64,000 bases of DNA. Source: Symsagittifera roscoffensis. Lineage: Eukaryota; Xenacoelomorpha; Acoela; Convolutidae. The notes beneath the pieces were generated by a model. That model worked only from the letters and a program-made list of their open reading frames with translations, had not been told where the DNA came from and made no database searches. The translations under genes and the position numbers were made by a program. Positions 1 through 8,387 of the stretch are shown piece by piece; position 1 is the stretch's first letter; each line of letters starts with the position of its first letter. Where the stretch lies: the NCBI RefSeq assembly GCF_963678635.1, contig NC_087068.1, positions 38,589,649-38,653,648 on the forward strand, read 5' to 3'.

Positions 1-457
1 TCAAACTAAGATCAATTAGACGAATAATCTAGAACTCCAGGCACATCTCTAACTATAACTTTACAACCTCCAGGTCAAAAATAAGCAAACCACTCCAACT
101 TGACAGTTAAAATAAATATCACCATAATACCGTACCCCTCCCTTATCTAATAACCCAAAGATCAACAATATTTCCCCAACTCAGACCACGAATACCCCCA
201 AAACAAATTTGATAACTTAGCCTAAAGTAACAAAATGAAGATTTTAATTAGCCTAAAGTATAAAAATCTCACCATACCCCGGATCATTTGACAAACAAAA
301 ATAAAGAAAAAGACGACCTCCCAGTCACCACGAAAATTGCCCCCAACAATTTTTTACAAAACTCAACCCACTTGTCAAAAAACTAATAAATAATTCGACC
401 ACACTAGAAAATCGCCTCAAACAGCAAAAAATATTCGACCAAGAGATCATTTCTTAA
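1..457 (+). other. Non-coding spacer between pol and the 3' genes, copy A
   Basis: No ORF is supported here. The stretch aligns with 22.52-22.97 kb of copy B. Conserved landmarks include a CTCCAGG...CCTCCAGGTC pair near 36-77 and the motif TAGCCTAAAGTA, present twice (about 218-229 and 249-260). The AG ends at the CCTCCAG sites are possible 3' splice sites for a subgenomic env mRNA; that is inference from position only. Confidence 0.5.
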
Positions 458-688
458 ATGCTCTTCTCTCAAACAGTTGCTCAAATACTTATAAATTTTA
501 AACATTTTTTTTCAATACTTGAAGCCTTTATAATATTTCTTTTTGATATACTTGAATATTTTCTAATAATCCTAATCATTTTTTGTAACATTTTTTTAAT
601 TTTCTACACAATACTCGAACTATTCCTCCAACTTTCCAAAACCCTTGAATATATCCACAGGTACGATTTTAACAACTTGTCTAAATGA
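458..688 (+). CDS. Small very hydrophobic protein, ORF-76
   Basis: A 76-residue ORF, made mostly of Phe, Ile and Leu from about residue 15 to 58, so probably two or more membrane segments and a short polar C-terminus. Its TGA stop overlaps the ATG of the next ORF as ATGA, which suggests coupled translation. In copy B the same ATG context (CTTAAATGCT) is kept at 22977 but the frame stops after 29 codons. I do not recognise the family; position and hydrophobicity suggest a small viral-type membrane protein, by inference only. Low-complexity AT-rich sequence can give such frames by chance, so confidence is moderate. Confidence 0.45.
   Translation: MLFSQTVAQILINFKHFFSILEAFIIFLFDILEYFLIILIIFCNIFLIFYTILELFLQLSKTLEYIHRYDFNNLSK
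660..661 (+). promoter_or_regulatory. Candidate splice site CAG|GTACGA before ORF-62
   Basis: The sequence CCACAGGTACGA sits about 25 nt before the ATG of the second small ORF. Copy B keeps it as CTACAGGTACGA near 23190 although the surrounding ORF-76 frame is broken there. It could be a 3' splice acceptor for a subgenomic mRNA or a 5' donor. No transcript evidence is available. Confidence 0.3.
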
Positions 689-873
689 TACGAACAATTT
701 TCAGTAGAACTGATATTTTTTTATTGTTTGTAATTTTCATAACATTTTTATCATCCCTCATTTTGACAATATGTAAATGTATAAAGAAAGCAATCATCAC
801 ATTTGCCCTAGCAACAATTTTTCTAATTATTTTTTTGGAAGAATATTATAATAAACATAAACCTTCCCACTAA
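685..873 (+). CDS. Small two-pass membrane protein, ORF-62
   Basis: A 62-residue protein with two predicted membrane helices (about residues 11-29 and 36-51) separated by a short basic cysteine loop, CKCIKK (30-35), and a charged tail with EEYYNK. The homologue in copy B (23217-23411, 64 aa) is intact even though most neighbouring genes in B are broken. The substitutions between them preserve hydrophobicity and the CKCIKK loop. The start overlaps the ORF-76 stop. The size and topology recall viroporin-like or small accessory membrane proteins of enveloped viruses, but no homology can be claimed. Confidence 0.65.
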   Translation: MIRTIFSRTDIFLLFVIFITFLSSLILTICKCIKKAIITFALATIFLIIFLEEYYNKHKPSH

Positions 874-878
874 AGTAA

Positions 879-2015
879 AAATTCAAAAATCCATCAAAAA
901 TTGCTACCCAACAGTCACAGAATCAGTCTTCACCGACATCATCCCAAGATAATCCAACACCACCTTCAACTACTCAAAATCCTCAAACATCTACACGAAT
1001 TTCTTTTCAAGACAATCCATACACTTTTGAAGAACGGCACGCTCGTTTATCTGAACCACTAGAACCAGTTCAACGACAAGCATCTCTAAGTGAACCAACA
1101 TATAATCTTTACCCAACACTACCACAAGAACTAAGTAGAATACGAAACCTTAGTCAAAACCAAAACACAACAGAAATAAATAGACAAATTATACATCCTC
1201 GACGAAATAGAAATTTTCAAACTCCCCGAGTTCATTTTGACATACCTCAATCCCCATCACAAACCACTCCAGAAAACACCACTGGTATCACACCAGAAAC
1301 TCCTACACTTTTTTCACAACGTAGCACCTCAAGCTTACCATCAGATTACTTAGGTTCAACACCAACATCTGAACAAATACGTGAAAATCCTTTTAACCCC
1401 ACAAACCAAACATCACGACTGCCATATTGGACTACACATTCATTTACACAAGGTGAACCAAATTTAGTCAATGACCCCATAGATATTTCTACGGATACAA
1501 CAACATCCTCATCACTACCAGAAACATTATCACTACCATCAACACCATCAATAAGCCAATTTTCACCACTACCCTTTAACTTAAATTTTCCAAATAACCT
1601 CGACGCCAGATATCGAGAACAATCATCAATAAATATCCCTTTAAGATTAGATTGGAATACAGTCACAGCACCTCCACCATTATTTGGACAACATCAAGAA
1701 AGTAACCGCCTTCATAACTGGGCACTTAATAGATTACAATATCGCCAAGATATTCACAACGATATCCGTGATCACAATATTCAAATACTCCAACAAAACA
1801 GTTTACAATTAAAGTTTGAAATCACAGTTAAATTAAACAATATTACACAACATCCCTACCCATTAAATCCACCTAACATAACAGCTCAATCACTACCACC
1901 ACCGTTTATAACTACTGAAGTAATATATAAATACGACAGATACACCAAAAACACAATTGGTTACATTACATTTTACAATCCATACTCAGGATTATCATAC
2001 ACATGTATATTCTAA
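879..2015 (+). CDS. Long open frame without any ATG (ORF-X), 378 codons
   Basis: This frame is open from just after a TAA at 876-878 to the TAA at 2013-2015 and contains no methionine codon at all. The first half is Ser/Thr/Pro/Gln/Asn-rich; the second half, from about residue 235, looks folded, with conserved blocks such as IPLRLDW and NPYSGLSY near the C-terminus. Copy B keeps the same protein blocks at 23.42-24.53 kb, with mostly third-position changes but with a TGA and frameshifts. Its last 13 bases overlap the start of the envelope gene. Expression must use splicing from an upstream exon with an ATG, or non-AUG initiation. Frameshifting from ORF-62 is excluded by the TAA at 876. Function unknown. 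Confidence 0.7.
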   Translation, partial: KFKNPSKIATQQSQNQSSPTSSQDNPTPPSTTQNPQTSTRISFQDNPYTFEERHARLSEPLEPVQRQASLSEPTYNLYPTLPQELSRIRNLSQNQNTTEINRQIIHPRRNRNFQTPRVHFDIPQSPSQTTPENTTGITPETPTLFSQRSTSSLPSDYLGSTPTSEQIRENPFNPTNQTSRLPYWTTHSFTQGEPNLVNDPIDISTDTTTSSSLPETLSLPSTPSISQFSPLPFNLNFPNNLDARYREQSSINIPLRLDWNTVTAPPPLFGQHQESNRLHNWALNRLQYRQDIHNDIRDHNIQILQQNSLQLKFEITVKLNNITQHPYPLNPPNITAQSLPPPFITTEVIYKYDRYTKNTIGYITFYNPYSGLSYTCIF

Positions 2016-4621
2016 AATTATTAATTTTTCTCCAACTCCTTTTTCTAGTAACCTCAAATCAAAACATAAACCCTTCCCCTCGTACAGGACCACAAGATTT
2101 ATTAGTAACACATTACGATTGCGAAGAAAATGAACAAAAAACACTACACAAATATGCAATAAATCAAGTATCACAATGTGAAACAGAACCACAAGCTATA
2201 GAAACCACAGATATAATAGCAACACTCTATTCAAAAGCCCGAGCAACAACAGTTACAGGTTATAAATTCACAGCGACATTTTCCGAAAAGAAAGTACATT
2301 GTTCACAAGTCTCCAACGGCAACAAAAACCGACTTGACCATGAATCATTCTATCAAAGTAATATAGAACGTCTTTTACATCTCAATCCCGACGATTGTAA
2401 AAATGAATTACTTAGACTAAACATCACACAAAATAAAAACTCCCAAAGAAAATTAGTTAATTTTCAAGTTTTTTCAGACTCTGTACATCAATCACAACTT
2501 GAAAGACACCAAGGACATATAAAACTAGACGAAAAATACCCGTATAACGGCGCACACGGACGATTAACCTATGACCTACATGATAAACATTGGATACCAC
2601 ACATTGGTATAAATAACCCATCAAACTGCAAAGCAGACACGAAAAATAAAGGATACCAAGAAATAATGTTTTTCGATTGGAAAATACAACTCGAAAAAAT
2701 ACAACTCACACGAGATTTATCTGATAATACAATGATCTATCAAGGAATCCGACTACCTTGTAAAAATGATCAAGGATATTGCGACCCTACAACAAGAACA
2801 CAAGCAACAATTGTTTGGTTCCCCGAAGATACATGTACAACATTTCAAGTAGCAAAAATACACGCTCGTATGATAAAATTTCACGAAAAATATTTTATAC
2901 AATCAATTCCATATGAACAAGTCCATCCATCACGCAAACTAAGTTCCGATTTTAGAAACATAGACAATATAGAAAATAAATTGACACGTTTTCAAATATA
3001 TCAAGAAACAGAACTTGCATGTAAATACAGGAATCCACTTCACAGAACACAATACTCTGAAATATTAGTTGAATACGAAAAAGGATTCGACATGACCACT
3101 GGAAAAGTAAAAATCGACCCATATGCCACAGGTCATCCTCTAAACGAAGGAACATCCTATATACCAGTTAATTTTGAAAAAAGCAACGGACAACCTGGTG
3201 GACATCTAAAACCTTATGACACCAGAAGCACACGCTTACAAGAATTATCACTAATGAATACTACATATTTCGGTAATATCCACTATGATATTCATTTGGA
3301 TATGAAACTAGACTATACAATTAGCCGCATTTTTCAAGAAATGTCACTCTCCGAATTAGAAACACTACACCAACTATGTGAATTAGAACGAACACAAATA
3401 TTACAATCACTTGCACTAGCAGTATTAAAAATACCCTACGCAGGATACTTATTATCTGGAAATAGATCAAATTTTTTAGACTATGAAGGAAACATCTTAT
3501 GGTTTTATACTTGTACTAAAAAAGTATCACCACTATACGTTTTTGAAGATAAACGATGTTATAAAAGAATCCCTATCTTTTATAAAAATAAAGTACATTT
3601 CGTGGATACACTTTCACGAAGAACCTATTTCTGGGATACCGCAGTCCCATGTGGATCAGAAAATAGCCACAATGTAGTACAACTAAACCCTGATGAAAAT
3701 AAATATTATCTTCTCACTCCATATCCCACATTAATGCAATCACTCAAAAAATTTTCACCAGAAAGCATTCGCGCTATTGCTCGAAACCCAAATATAGACT
3801 TACAATCAATAGGAATCTATTCAAAATCAGATATTCAACATCACATTAGAACACAACAATTCCAAGAATTATTAACACAAATGGACACTATACAAAGACA
3901 ATCAATAGACCAAAACTTACGCAAACTTGCAGAAACCGCAGGATTTGCCGATATCTACACGCAAGACTATAGCGGATATTTTAAAGACATTAAAGATTAT
4001 ATATATCTAAACGGCGAAAAATACCGTCCCCAAGATATATCACCAATCAACATTTTTAGCTTTGTTACACTCAAGAATGAAATCCTTGATTTTCTAGGAT
4101 GGCCCTACTACATCTTAGAAAAATTGACTATTTTATACGCAATGTTTAACTTTATTGGATTTCTTTTCTCACTCTTAAAAGGAATCTACAATACATGTGC
4201 TATACACACACAAGTAAACAGACAAGCAAGCGTAGCACGAATACTCTTTGCAGGATTTTTTGGAATTTTTTCCACATCTATAAACAAAATTCTTTTAGAC
4301 GCACAAATAAAAGAATATAACACAAAAATAACAACACGACAGAATACATACGACGAAGAACATAACAATGTCGACACACAGCCAACGGCACCACAATTAC
4401 CACCCCTACCAAATAACCATCCACTATCCCTAGTCCCACGAAATTTTCGAAATTTAGCAATCACACATAATCCAAATTTTCGACTCAATACATCGCAAAG
4501 TCCCGTCCAACATATAATGACACATCAATCACAAGATGATAATACTTATGAACAAATTATTGAACAGCCCCATACCACCGCTTTTCAATCTCAAAATAAT
4601 AATTTTTTTAGCCCACGATGA
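2003..4621 (+). CDS. env: Envelope-like glycoprotein resembling chuvirus G, 872 aa
   Basis: A class I membrane protein by layout. It has an N-terminal signal peptide (about residues 1-18, strongly hydrophobic, ending near VTS) and a long cysteine-containing ectodomain with several N-x-S/T sites. A membrane anchor follows at about 700-727, starting with WPYY, then a second hydrophobic stretch near 744-760 and a roughly 100-residue Pro/Asn/Gln-rich cytoplasmic tail. Residues 480-555 carry the most distinctive block: YTCTKK, a CYKRIPIFY element (Cys 519), a FVD/TR segment and PCGSE (Cys 550). I associate that pattern with Jingchuvirales (chuvirus) glycoproteins and with chuvirus-derived env genes captured by LTR elements. 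Copy B keeps this block almost unchanged. The ATG overlaps the end of ORF-X, and the TGA overlaps the next ATG. Confidence 0.75.
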   Translation: MYILKLLIFLQLLFLVTSNQNINPSPRTGPQDLLVTHYDCEENEQKTLHKYAINQVSQCETEPQAIETTDIIATLYSKARATTVTGYKFTATFSEKKVHCSQVSNGNKNRLDHESFYQSNIERLLHLNPDDCKNELLRLNITQNKNSQRKLVNFQVFSDSVHQSQLERHQGHIKLDEKYPYNGAHGRLTYDLHDKHWIPHIGINNPSNCKADTKNKGYQEIMFFDWKIQLEKIQLTRDLSDNTMIYQGIRLPCKNDQGYCDPTTRTQATIVWFPEDTCTTFQVAKIHARMIKFHEKYFIQSIPYEQVHPSRKLSSDFRNIDNIENKLTRFQIYQETELACKYRNPLHRTQYSEILVEYEKGFDMTTGKVKIDPYATGHPLNEGTSYIPVNFEKSNGQPGGHLKPYDTRSTRLQELSLMNTTYFGNIHYDIHLDMKLDYTISRIFQEMSLSELETLHQLCELERTQILQSLALAVLKIPYAGYLLSGNRSNFLDYEGNILWFYTCTKKVSPLYVFEDKRCYKRIPIFYKNKVHFVDTLSRRTYFWDTAVPCGSENSHNVVQLNPDENKYYLLTPYPTLMQSLKKFSPESIRAIARNPNIDLQSIGIYSKSDIQHHIRTQQFQELLTQMDTIQRQSIDQNLRKLAETAGFADIYTQDYSGYFKDIKDYIYLNGEKYRPQDISPINIFSFVTLKNEILDFLGWPYYILEKLTILYAMFNFIGFLFSLLKGIYNTCAIHTQVNRQASVARILFAGFFGIFSTSINKILLDAQIKEYNTKITTRQNTYDEEHNNVDTQPTAPQLPPLPNNHPLSLVPRNFRNLAITHNPNFRLNTSQSPVQHIMTHQSQDDNTYEQIIEQPHTTAFQSQNNNFFSPR

Positions 4622-6417
4622 GCCGCCAACTTGGATCACTACACCGATCAAATTCCCATCCAACCAATCTTACCTCTCCAATCCCAATCATACCACTTTT
4701 TGCTTTTCCGCCACCCGATTTTCCATCTAGCAATGTAACATCAGGCATGAATTCCGACACTAACTCACATATTTCAGTTTTATACTCCATTTCACAGCTA
4801 AATAACCCGAATATTGAAACCCCCGATGAATTCGCCGACTCAGAACCATCTCCATCCAATAATTTTCATAACCCTTCTAATTTTTCTCAACCCCCTTTTC
4901 AACCCATATTATCCAATAACCCTGACCCAATCACTCCCACACCCTCTTATGCTTCCCAAGTTACCCCAACCTACTCCTCATACCATTCTGACCAATCATC
5001 TCATTCTCCAGACACCCCCCGAATCTCCCCAGAACTAGATAATTTTATTACCCTCCAACAACAACCCTACCACCTTAACACCCCGACCATAAACCAAATC
5101 TCCTCCACTACAAATTCATCCAATCCCCCTACACCCTCTTCAAATTATACTGAATCATTAACACCATCATCCACATGCACTATATCTTCACTAAACACTA
5201 ATAGAGCTTACCGCACTTTTAAAAGAAAATTCCCCAACCATCCTTTCCCAGCAAAACCAGGAACAGCCCGTGAATACATCAACCACCCCCAGCATACTAA
5301 CACTAAAGAATTTTTAGCTATCACTTTACCCTCATTTCCACAATACACCTTAAACACCCCTCACGACGCTAACGAAACACGCAACTTTGTAGATGAATAC
5401 GTTTTAATGCCCACTCTCTCTTGGACCTCATATTATCATTTTACTAACCCTCTTTGCTTACCTTTATCTAACACTCACATCGATATAGAGCGAAATAAGG
5501 ACATGCTATATCAACTCACTACACCACTAACCGCTAGACAGTTTACTTACGTTGGATATAAAAAATCACTAAAAATACACACTGCACCTAGAGCTAATGA
5601 ATATACACTAGAATACTACGATCACAACATCATTAGAGCTAACCAAGATCAATTCCTAGACGACGATCGCTTCGCTAATCCACAAATCACCGAGAAATTT
5701 TTCATCAAGACACCATATGTATTTACACTAAACATCTTCGACCGAAAGTTTGATCACATTATTTCAGAAGCACTAACAAACACACAAGCATACGAAAGTT
5801 TTAAAGAACGCTTCCAAATCTTTTCACTAACCTTTCATTTCCTTGCACCACACGAAAGAGATTTACACTGCTCACACGATATTATGTTGCGCACTAAACA
5901 AACACATACATACAGTTACTATCGTTTCATCCAAAATCACTTTGACCTCCACACACCCTCTCGACAACCACACCATCGTTTCCAATTCATCAATTCAAAA
6001 TACACTTCACCGTATTTCCTAAATTTCACATATTGTATTAAAGACACTAACCTCCATGGTATTCTTCGTAATTATGACCCCATAACCCAAATGTACATTT
6101 TCTGCCCCATCACCAAGACCTTCAACGCCGAAGAATCCCGACCCTTCCTTATCCCGCACGAGTTCCTACAACCTATAGAAATCCCAATTTTAGAATTCAT
6201 CCACAACACTAAATTTAACCACAAATTATATAACTTAATCCAAAACACACCTTATGAGTTTGCAGTAGGCACTGAAGAACTAACCACTATTAAGGCACTT
6301 CAATTGCTTTGGCCACTGCTTCAAACTAAAAATATCATCCGCATCTTAGCTAAACTACTAACAACTTCAGAACTAATTCACGACATCTTCCCCCACGGTT
6401 TTTTCCCCGACGACTAA
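4618..6417 (+). CDS. Unknown 599-aa protein following env (ORF-599)
   Basis: The start overlaps the env stop as ATGA, the same arrangement kept at 27093 in copy B. Residues 1-190 are low-complexity, rich in Ser, Pro, Thr and Asn. Residues about 200-599 look like a folded domain rich in aromatic residues and histidine (for example YHFTNPL, FKERFQIF, HERDLHCSHD, NFTYCI, ILRNYDP). I see no membrane segment, zinc knuckle, nuclease, polymerase or protease motif and do not recognise the family. Copy B carries a frameshifted homologue at 27.09-28.83 kb with the C-terminal half strongly conserved (28294 onward). By position it could be a matrix-like, regulatory or counter-defence factor of the element, but this is inference. 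Confidence 0.75.
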   Translation: MSRQLGSLHRSNSHPTNLTSPIPIIPLFAFPPPDFPSSNVTSGMNSDTNSHISVLYSISQLNNPNIETPDEFADSEPSPSNNFHNPSNFSQPPFQPILSNNPDPITPTPSYASQVTPTYSSYHSDQSSHSPDTPRISPELDNFITLQQQPYHLNTPTINQISSTTNSSNPPTPSSNYTESLTPSSTCTISSLNTNRAYRTFKRKFPNHPFPAKPGTAREYINHPQHTNTKEFLAITLPSFPQYTLNTPHDANETRNFVDEYVLMPTLSWTSYYHFTNPLCLPLSNTHIDIERNKDMLYQLTTPLTARQFTYVGYKKSLKIHTAPRANEYTLEYYDHNIIRANQDQFLDDDRFANPQITEKFFIKTPYVFTLNIFDRKFDHIISEALTNTQAYESFKERFQIFSLTFHFLAPHERDLHCSHDIMLRTKQTHTYSYYRFIQNHFDLHTPSRQPHHRFQFINSKYTSPYFLNFTYCIKDTNLHGILRNYDPITQMYIFCPITKTFNAEESRPFLIPHEFLQPIEIPILEFIHNTKFNHKLYNLIQNTPYEFAVGTEELTTIKALQLLWPLLQTKNIIRILAKLLTTSELIHDIFPHGFFPDD

Positions 6418-6420
6418 CAG

Positions 6421-6500
6421 GTAAGTATGAATTAAGTAAATATTACTAACTAATTAAAATATTGAAAAAACTCACCATTCTTTATTCATGTTTTCTTTAG
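6421..6500 (+). promoter_or_regulatory. Candidate 80-bp intron just after the ORF-599 stop
   Basis: A consensus donor CAG|GTAAGT begins three bases after the stop codon of ORF-599. A perfect TACTAAC branch-point-like motif lies about 20 bases in, and the stretch ends with a pyrimidine-rich acceptor, TTTTCTTTAG, at 6500. Copy B has the same layout at 28832-28914 (AAAG|GTAAC, AACTAAC, TTTTCTTTAG). Conservation of donor, branch site and acceptor between diverged copies supports a real spliced intron in the 3' UTR. The exact use is unproven. Confidence 0.6.
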
Positions 6501-6629
6501 ATTTTTAGCCTTCATCCTCGATCATCTGAAAAATTCACAAAAGAAAAATAAAAAATAGCAAACTTCTTCAAAACTGTTTAAGACCCTATTAAACTTTTGC
6601 ACCAACAATTAAATAAATATAATACCAAT

Positions 6630-6768
6630 GCAGTAAATTAATTTATAAAATTTTCCCCCAAAGCAGTAAATCTAATTATGATGAAAATTTGTATCTTAAA
6701 ATTCCCCCATAACTAGCAGTAAATTTCCAAATTCTATGCAGTAAATTAATAAAATGCCATTGCAGTAC
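6630..6768 (+). repeat. GCAGTAAA motif cluster in the 3' UTR, copy A
   Basis: The motif GCAGTAAAT occurs at 6630, 6663, 6716 and 6738, with a variant GCAGTACT at 6762, all within 140 bases. Copy B has a comparable cluster (29014-29172) with GCAGTAAA or AGTAGTAAA at different spacings. Retention of the motif while spacing changes suggests a multi-site RNA- or DNA-binding element rather than a simple tandem duplication. Confidence 0.5.
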
Positions 6769-7265
6769 TAACCTTTTGATATTTTCATTCATTCGCACAG
6801 AAATTCTATCCACACTCGCACAGCTCGCCCACGAAGAATTGTTTAAAATAACGAATTTCAGTTTCAAGTTTTCACACTCAAAAACTCTAACATATAATAA
6901 CATGTTTCAAACTTTCCTTTAACCCGGTTGGAAAGGAATCATATACTAAACAAAACTAACCAACGCAGCTTACTAAATACCACAAATCATAGAATAACAG
7001 CATGACTAAGAAAAGGAAACCAACGGTACCCAAACCGGATTAACCCAGTTTAAAACTGGATAATTTATTCTTTTGAAGACTATTACAAAGTCTTAGAAAG
7101 AAATAATAAAACACAAAAAAGTCGAAAGACAAACCCATACCACAAACAATTTGATTTTTGAAAAAAGGACACAACCAACGAAACATAAGAAAAACCACAA
7201 CAAACCCAACATAAAACGTTGTCACATAACAGGACCCCTCACAAAAACCGCATGAAATCATACTC

Positions 7266-7350
7266 CCACTCCTGGCCTAACCCACCAGGAAGGACGTCCT
7301 GAGCATGCTCTATAGCCGGCCTAACCCACCGCGCTACATCCACGCTTTGT
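7266..7350 (+). other. GC-rich palindromic module in the 3' UTR, copy A
   Basis: An island of high GC in AT-rich DNA. It has the 13-mer GGCCTAACCCACC twice as a direct repeat. The first copy sits inside TCCTGG...CCAGGA arms. Between the repeats lie two perfect palindromes, GGACGTCC and GAGCATGCTC. The same module is kept in copy B at 29687-29760 with few changes. It probably folds as RNA; candidate roles are export, packaging or 3'-end function. It is not a recognisable tRNA. Confidence 0.6.
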
Positions 7351-7977
7351 GACCACACCTTTATTTTTAATAAGAGCTACTCAAGGGTGAGTAACTCTTC
7401 AAAATAACCGAACTAAAACAAAAAGCTTTTGTGAAAACAACTAACTAAAATCATTATTAAAAAATATTAAACTAATAAAAGTTTTATAAAATGTAAAATC
7501 ACATGATGCAATATATAGATCAGAATACAACACCAAGGACGAACATCAAAAGACAAGACGACCTCACTACACTCGAGAGAGAATGACCAACTACAATCGA
7601 TATGCCGCTCACAATCACAACTCAAAGGATTTAGAGTACGACTTGACTTCGCAGAAAAGGACTTCATTGAACTAGACCAATGACCACCTCGATGTTCAAG
7701 TATACGTACAGATCCGAGTAACCAGGCATCCCCTCCACGCACAATCTCCACGCCATTCCCAAGCTAGATCAGACACAAAGGAAGTTCTCCCCGAAGAACA
7801 GAAAAACCTGACATAGCCAACCATTCTGAAATCAGAATTGATTTTGTTGCAGAGACTCAGTCGTTGTCACAAGAAGAAGCGGAAGAAAATTATGATGTTC
7901 GCCAAATACCAACGTCCATCATCCACCCTTGAATTACAGAAGAACTGTTCTAAAAAACTCTGTAAAACCCGGATGGG

Positions 7978-8387
7978 TGGAACCTGATCTAAACTATATT
8001 TTATGATTGGATAAATTAAATGTTTTACCAATGTAAAGTATTTAATATTAACCAATCATGATCCATCTAACTAACAACCCACTTATTTGTAAGTGCTGAA
8101 GTTACTTGTAATTTCAGCACCAGAGAGATTTGAATTTAACTTAGAAATTAGTTGGACTCTCCCGAGCACTTCAGCAGCCGCAATAAACCAGTATACCCTA
8201 GATCTATTGAGCCTAGCAGAGACTAGTTAAACAACCTGAGACTAGATAGTATAAGAGTAAGATTAGGATCGGTATTAGACTAAGAAGTTGCACGAATCTA
8301 TCCGGCCGAAAATAAGATAGCGTGACGAGCAGACGGTGTACCCTATCCGAAATTACTCTATGAGTTATACACTCCAGTCCTAACTCA
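7978..8387 (+). repeat. 3' LTR of copy A (410 bp, subtype 1)
   Basis: It begins TGGAACCTGATC and ends CTAACTCA, a TG...CA LTR. It aligns with the copy C 5' LTR (56130-56539) with few differences outside the last 20 bases. It contains ATTAACCAATCA (CCAAT-like), AATAAA at 8182-8187 as a probable polyadenylation signal, GTAAGT at 8089-8094 as a possible splice donor, and the inverted repeat at 8093-8120. Confidence 0.92.
8093..8120 (+). promoter_or_regulatory. 28-nt inverted repeat in the LTR, copy A
   Basis: Arms GTGCTGAAGTTAC and GTAATTTCAGCAC are separated by TT. In RNA the one mismatch of the perfect version becomes a G-U pair, so the hairpin is kept. The same structure is in all four LTRs of the window. 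Confidence 0.75.

Larger units (their letters stand above)
6501..7977 (+). other. Long 3' UTR of copy A
   Basis: About 1.5 kb with no supportable ORF, aligned throughout with 28.92-30.43 kb of copy B. It contains a cluster of GCAGTAAA motifs (6630-6768), conserved blocks such as CGCACAGAAATT and CTCGCCCACGAAGAATTG, and a 7-bp-arm palindrome CCAGTTT/AAACTGG near 7050. A GC-rich structured module follows at 7266-7350. The end before the LTR is CCCGGATGGG, a weak polypurine tract. Confidence 0.7.
1..8387 (+). mobile_element. Giant Ty3/gypsy-type env-bearing LTR element, copy A (3' part)
   Basis: This is the 3' portion of a large LTR retroelement that enters the window downstream of its integrase. 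In order it holds two small hydrophobic ORFs, a long ATG-less frame, an envelope-like gene, a 599-codon gene, a long 3' UTR and a 410-bp 3' LTR. Its content lines up along its whole length with 22.5-30.8 kb of copy B, which gives the pol context that A lacks here. All the 3' frames in A are open, unlike those of B, so A is probably younger or was recently functional. The LTR belongs to the same subtype as that of copy C. Confidence 0.9.

Noticed and set aside
1346-1666. Minus-strand frames opposite ORF-X, env and ORF-599 (for example 1346-1666, 4186-4488, 26948-27250)
   Set aside because: They lie opposite conserved plus-strand genes and have the composition expected of antisense shadows; none carries a motif or an independent conservation signal.
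7266-7350. tRNA gene or tRNA-derived SINE on the minus strand of the 3' UTR module
   Set aside because: The minus strand has a weak A-box-like TAGCGCGGTGGGTTAG, but no B box (GGTTCGANNCC), no cloverleaf pairing and no acceptor stem could be found.
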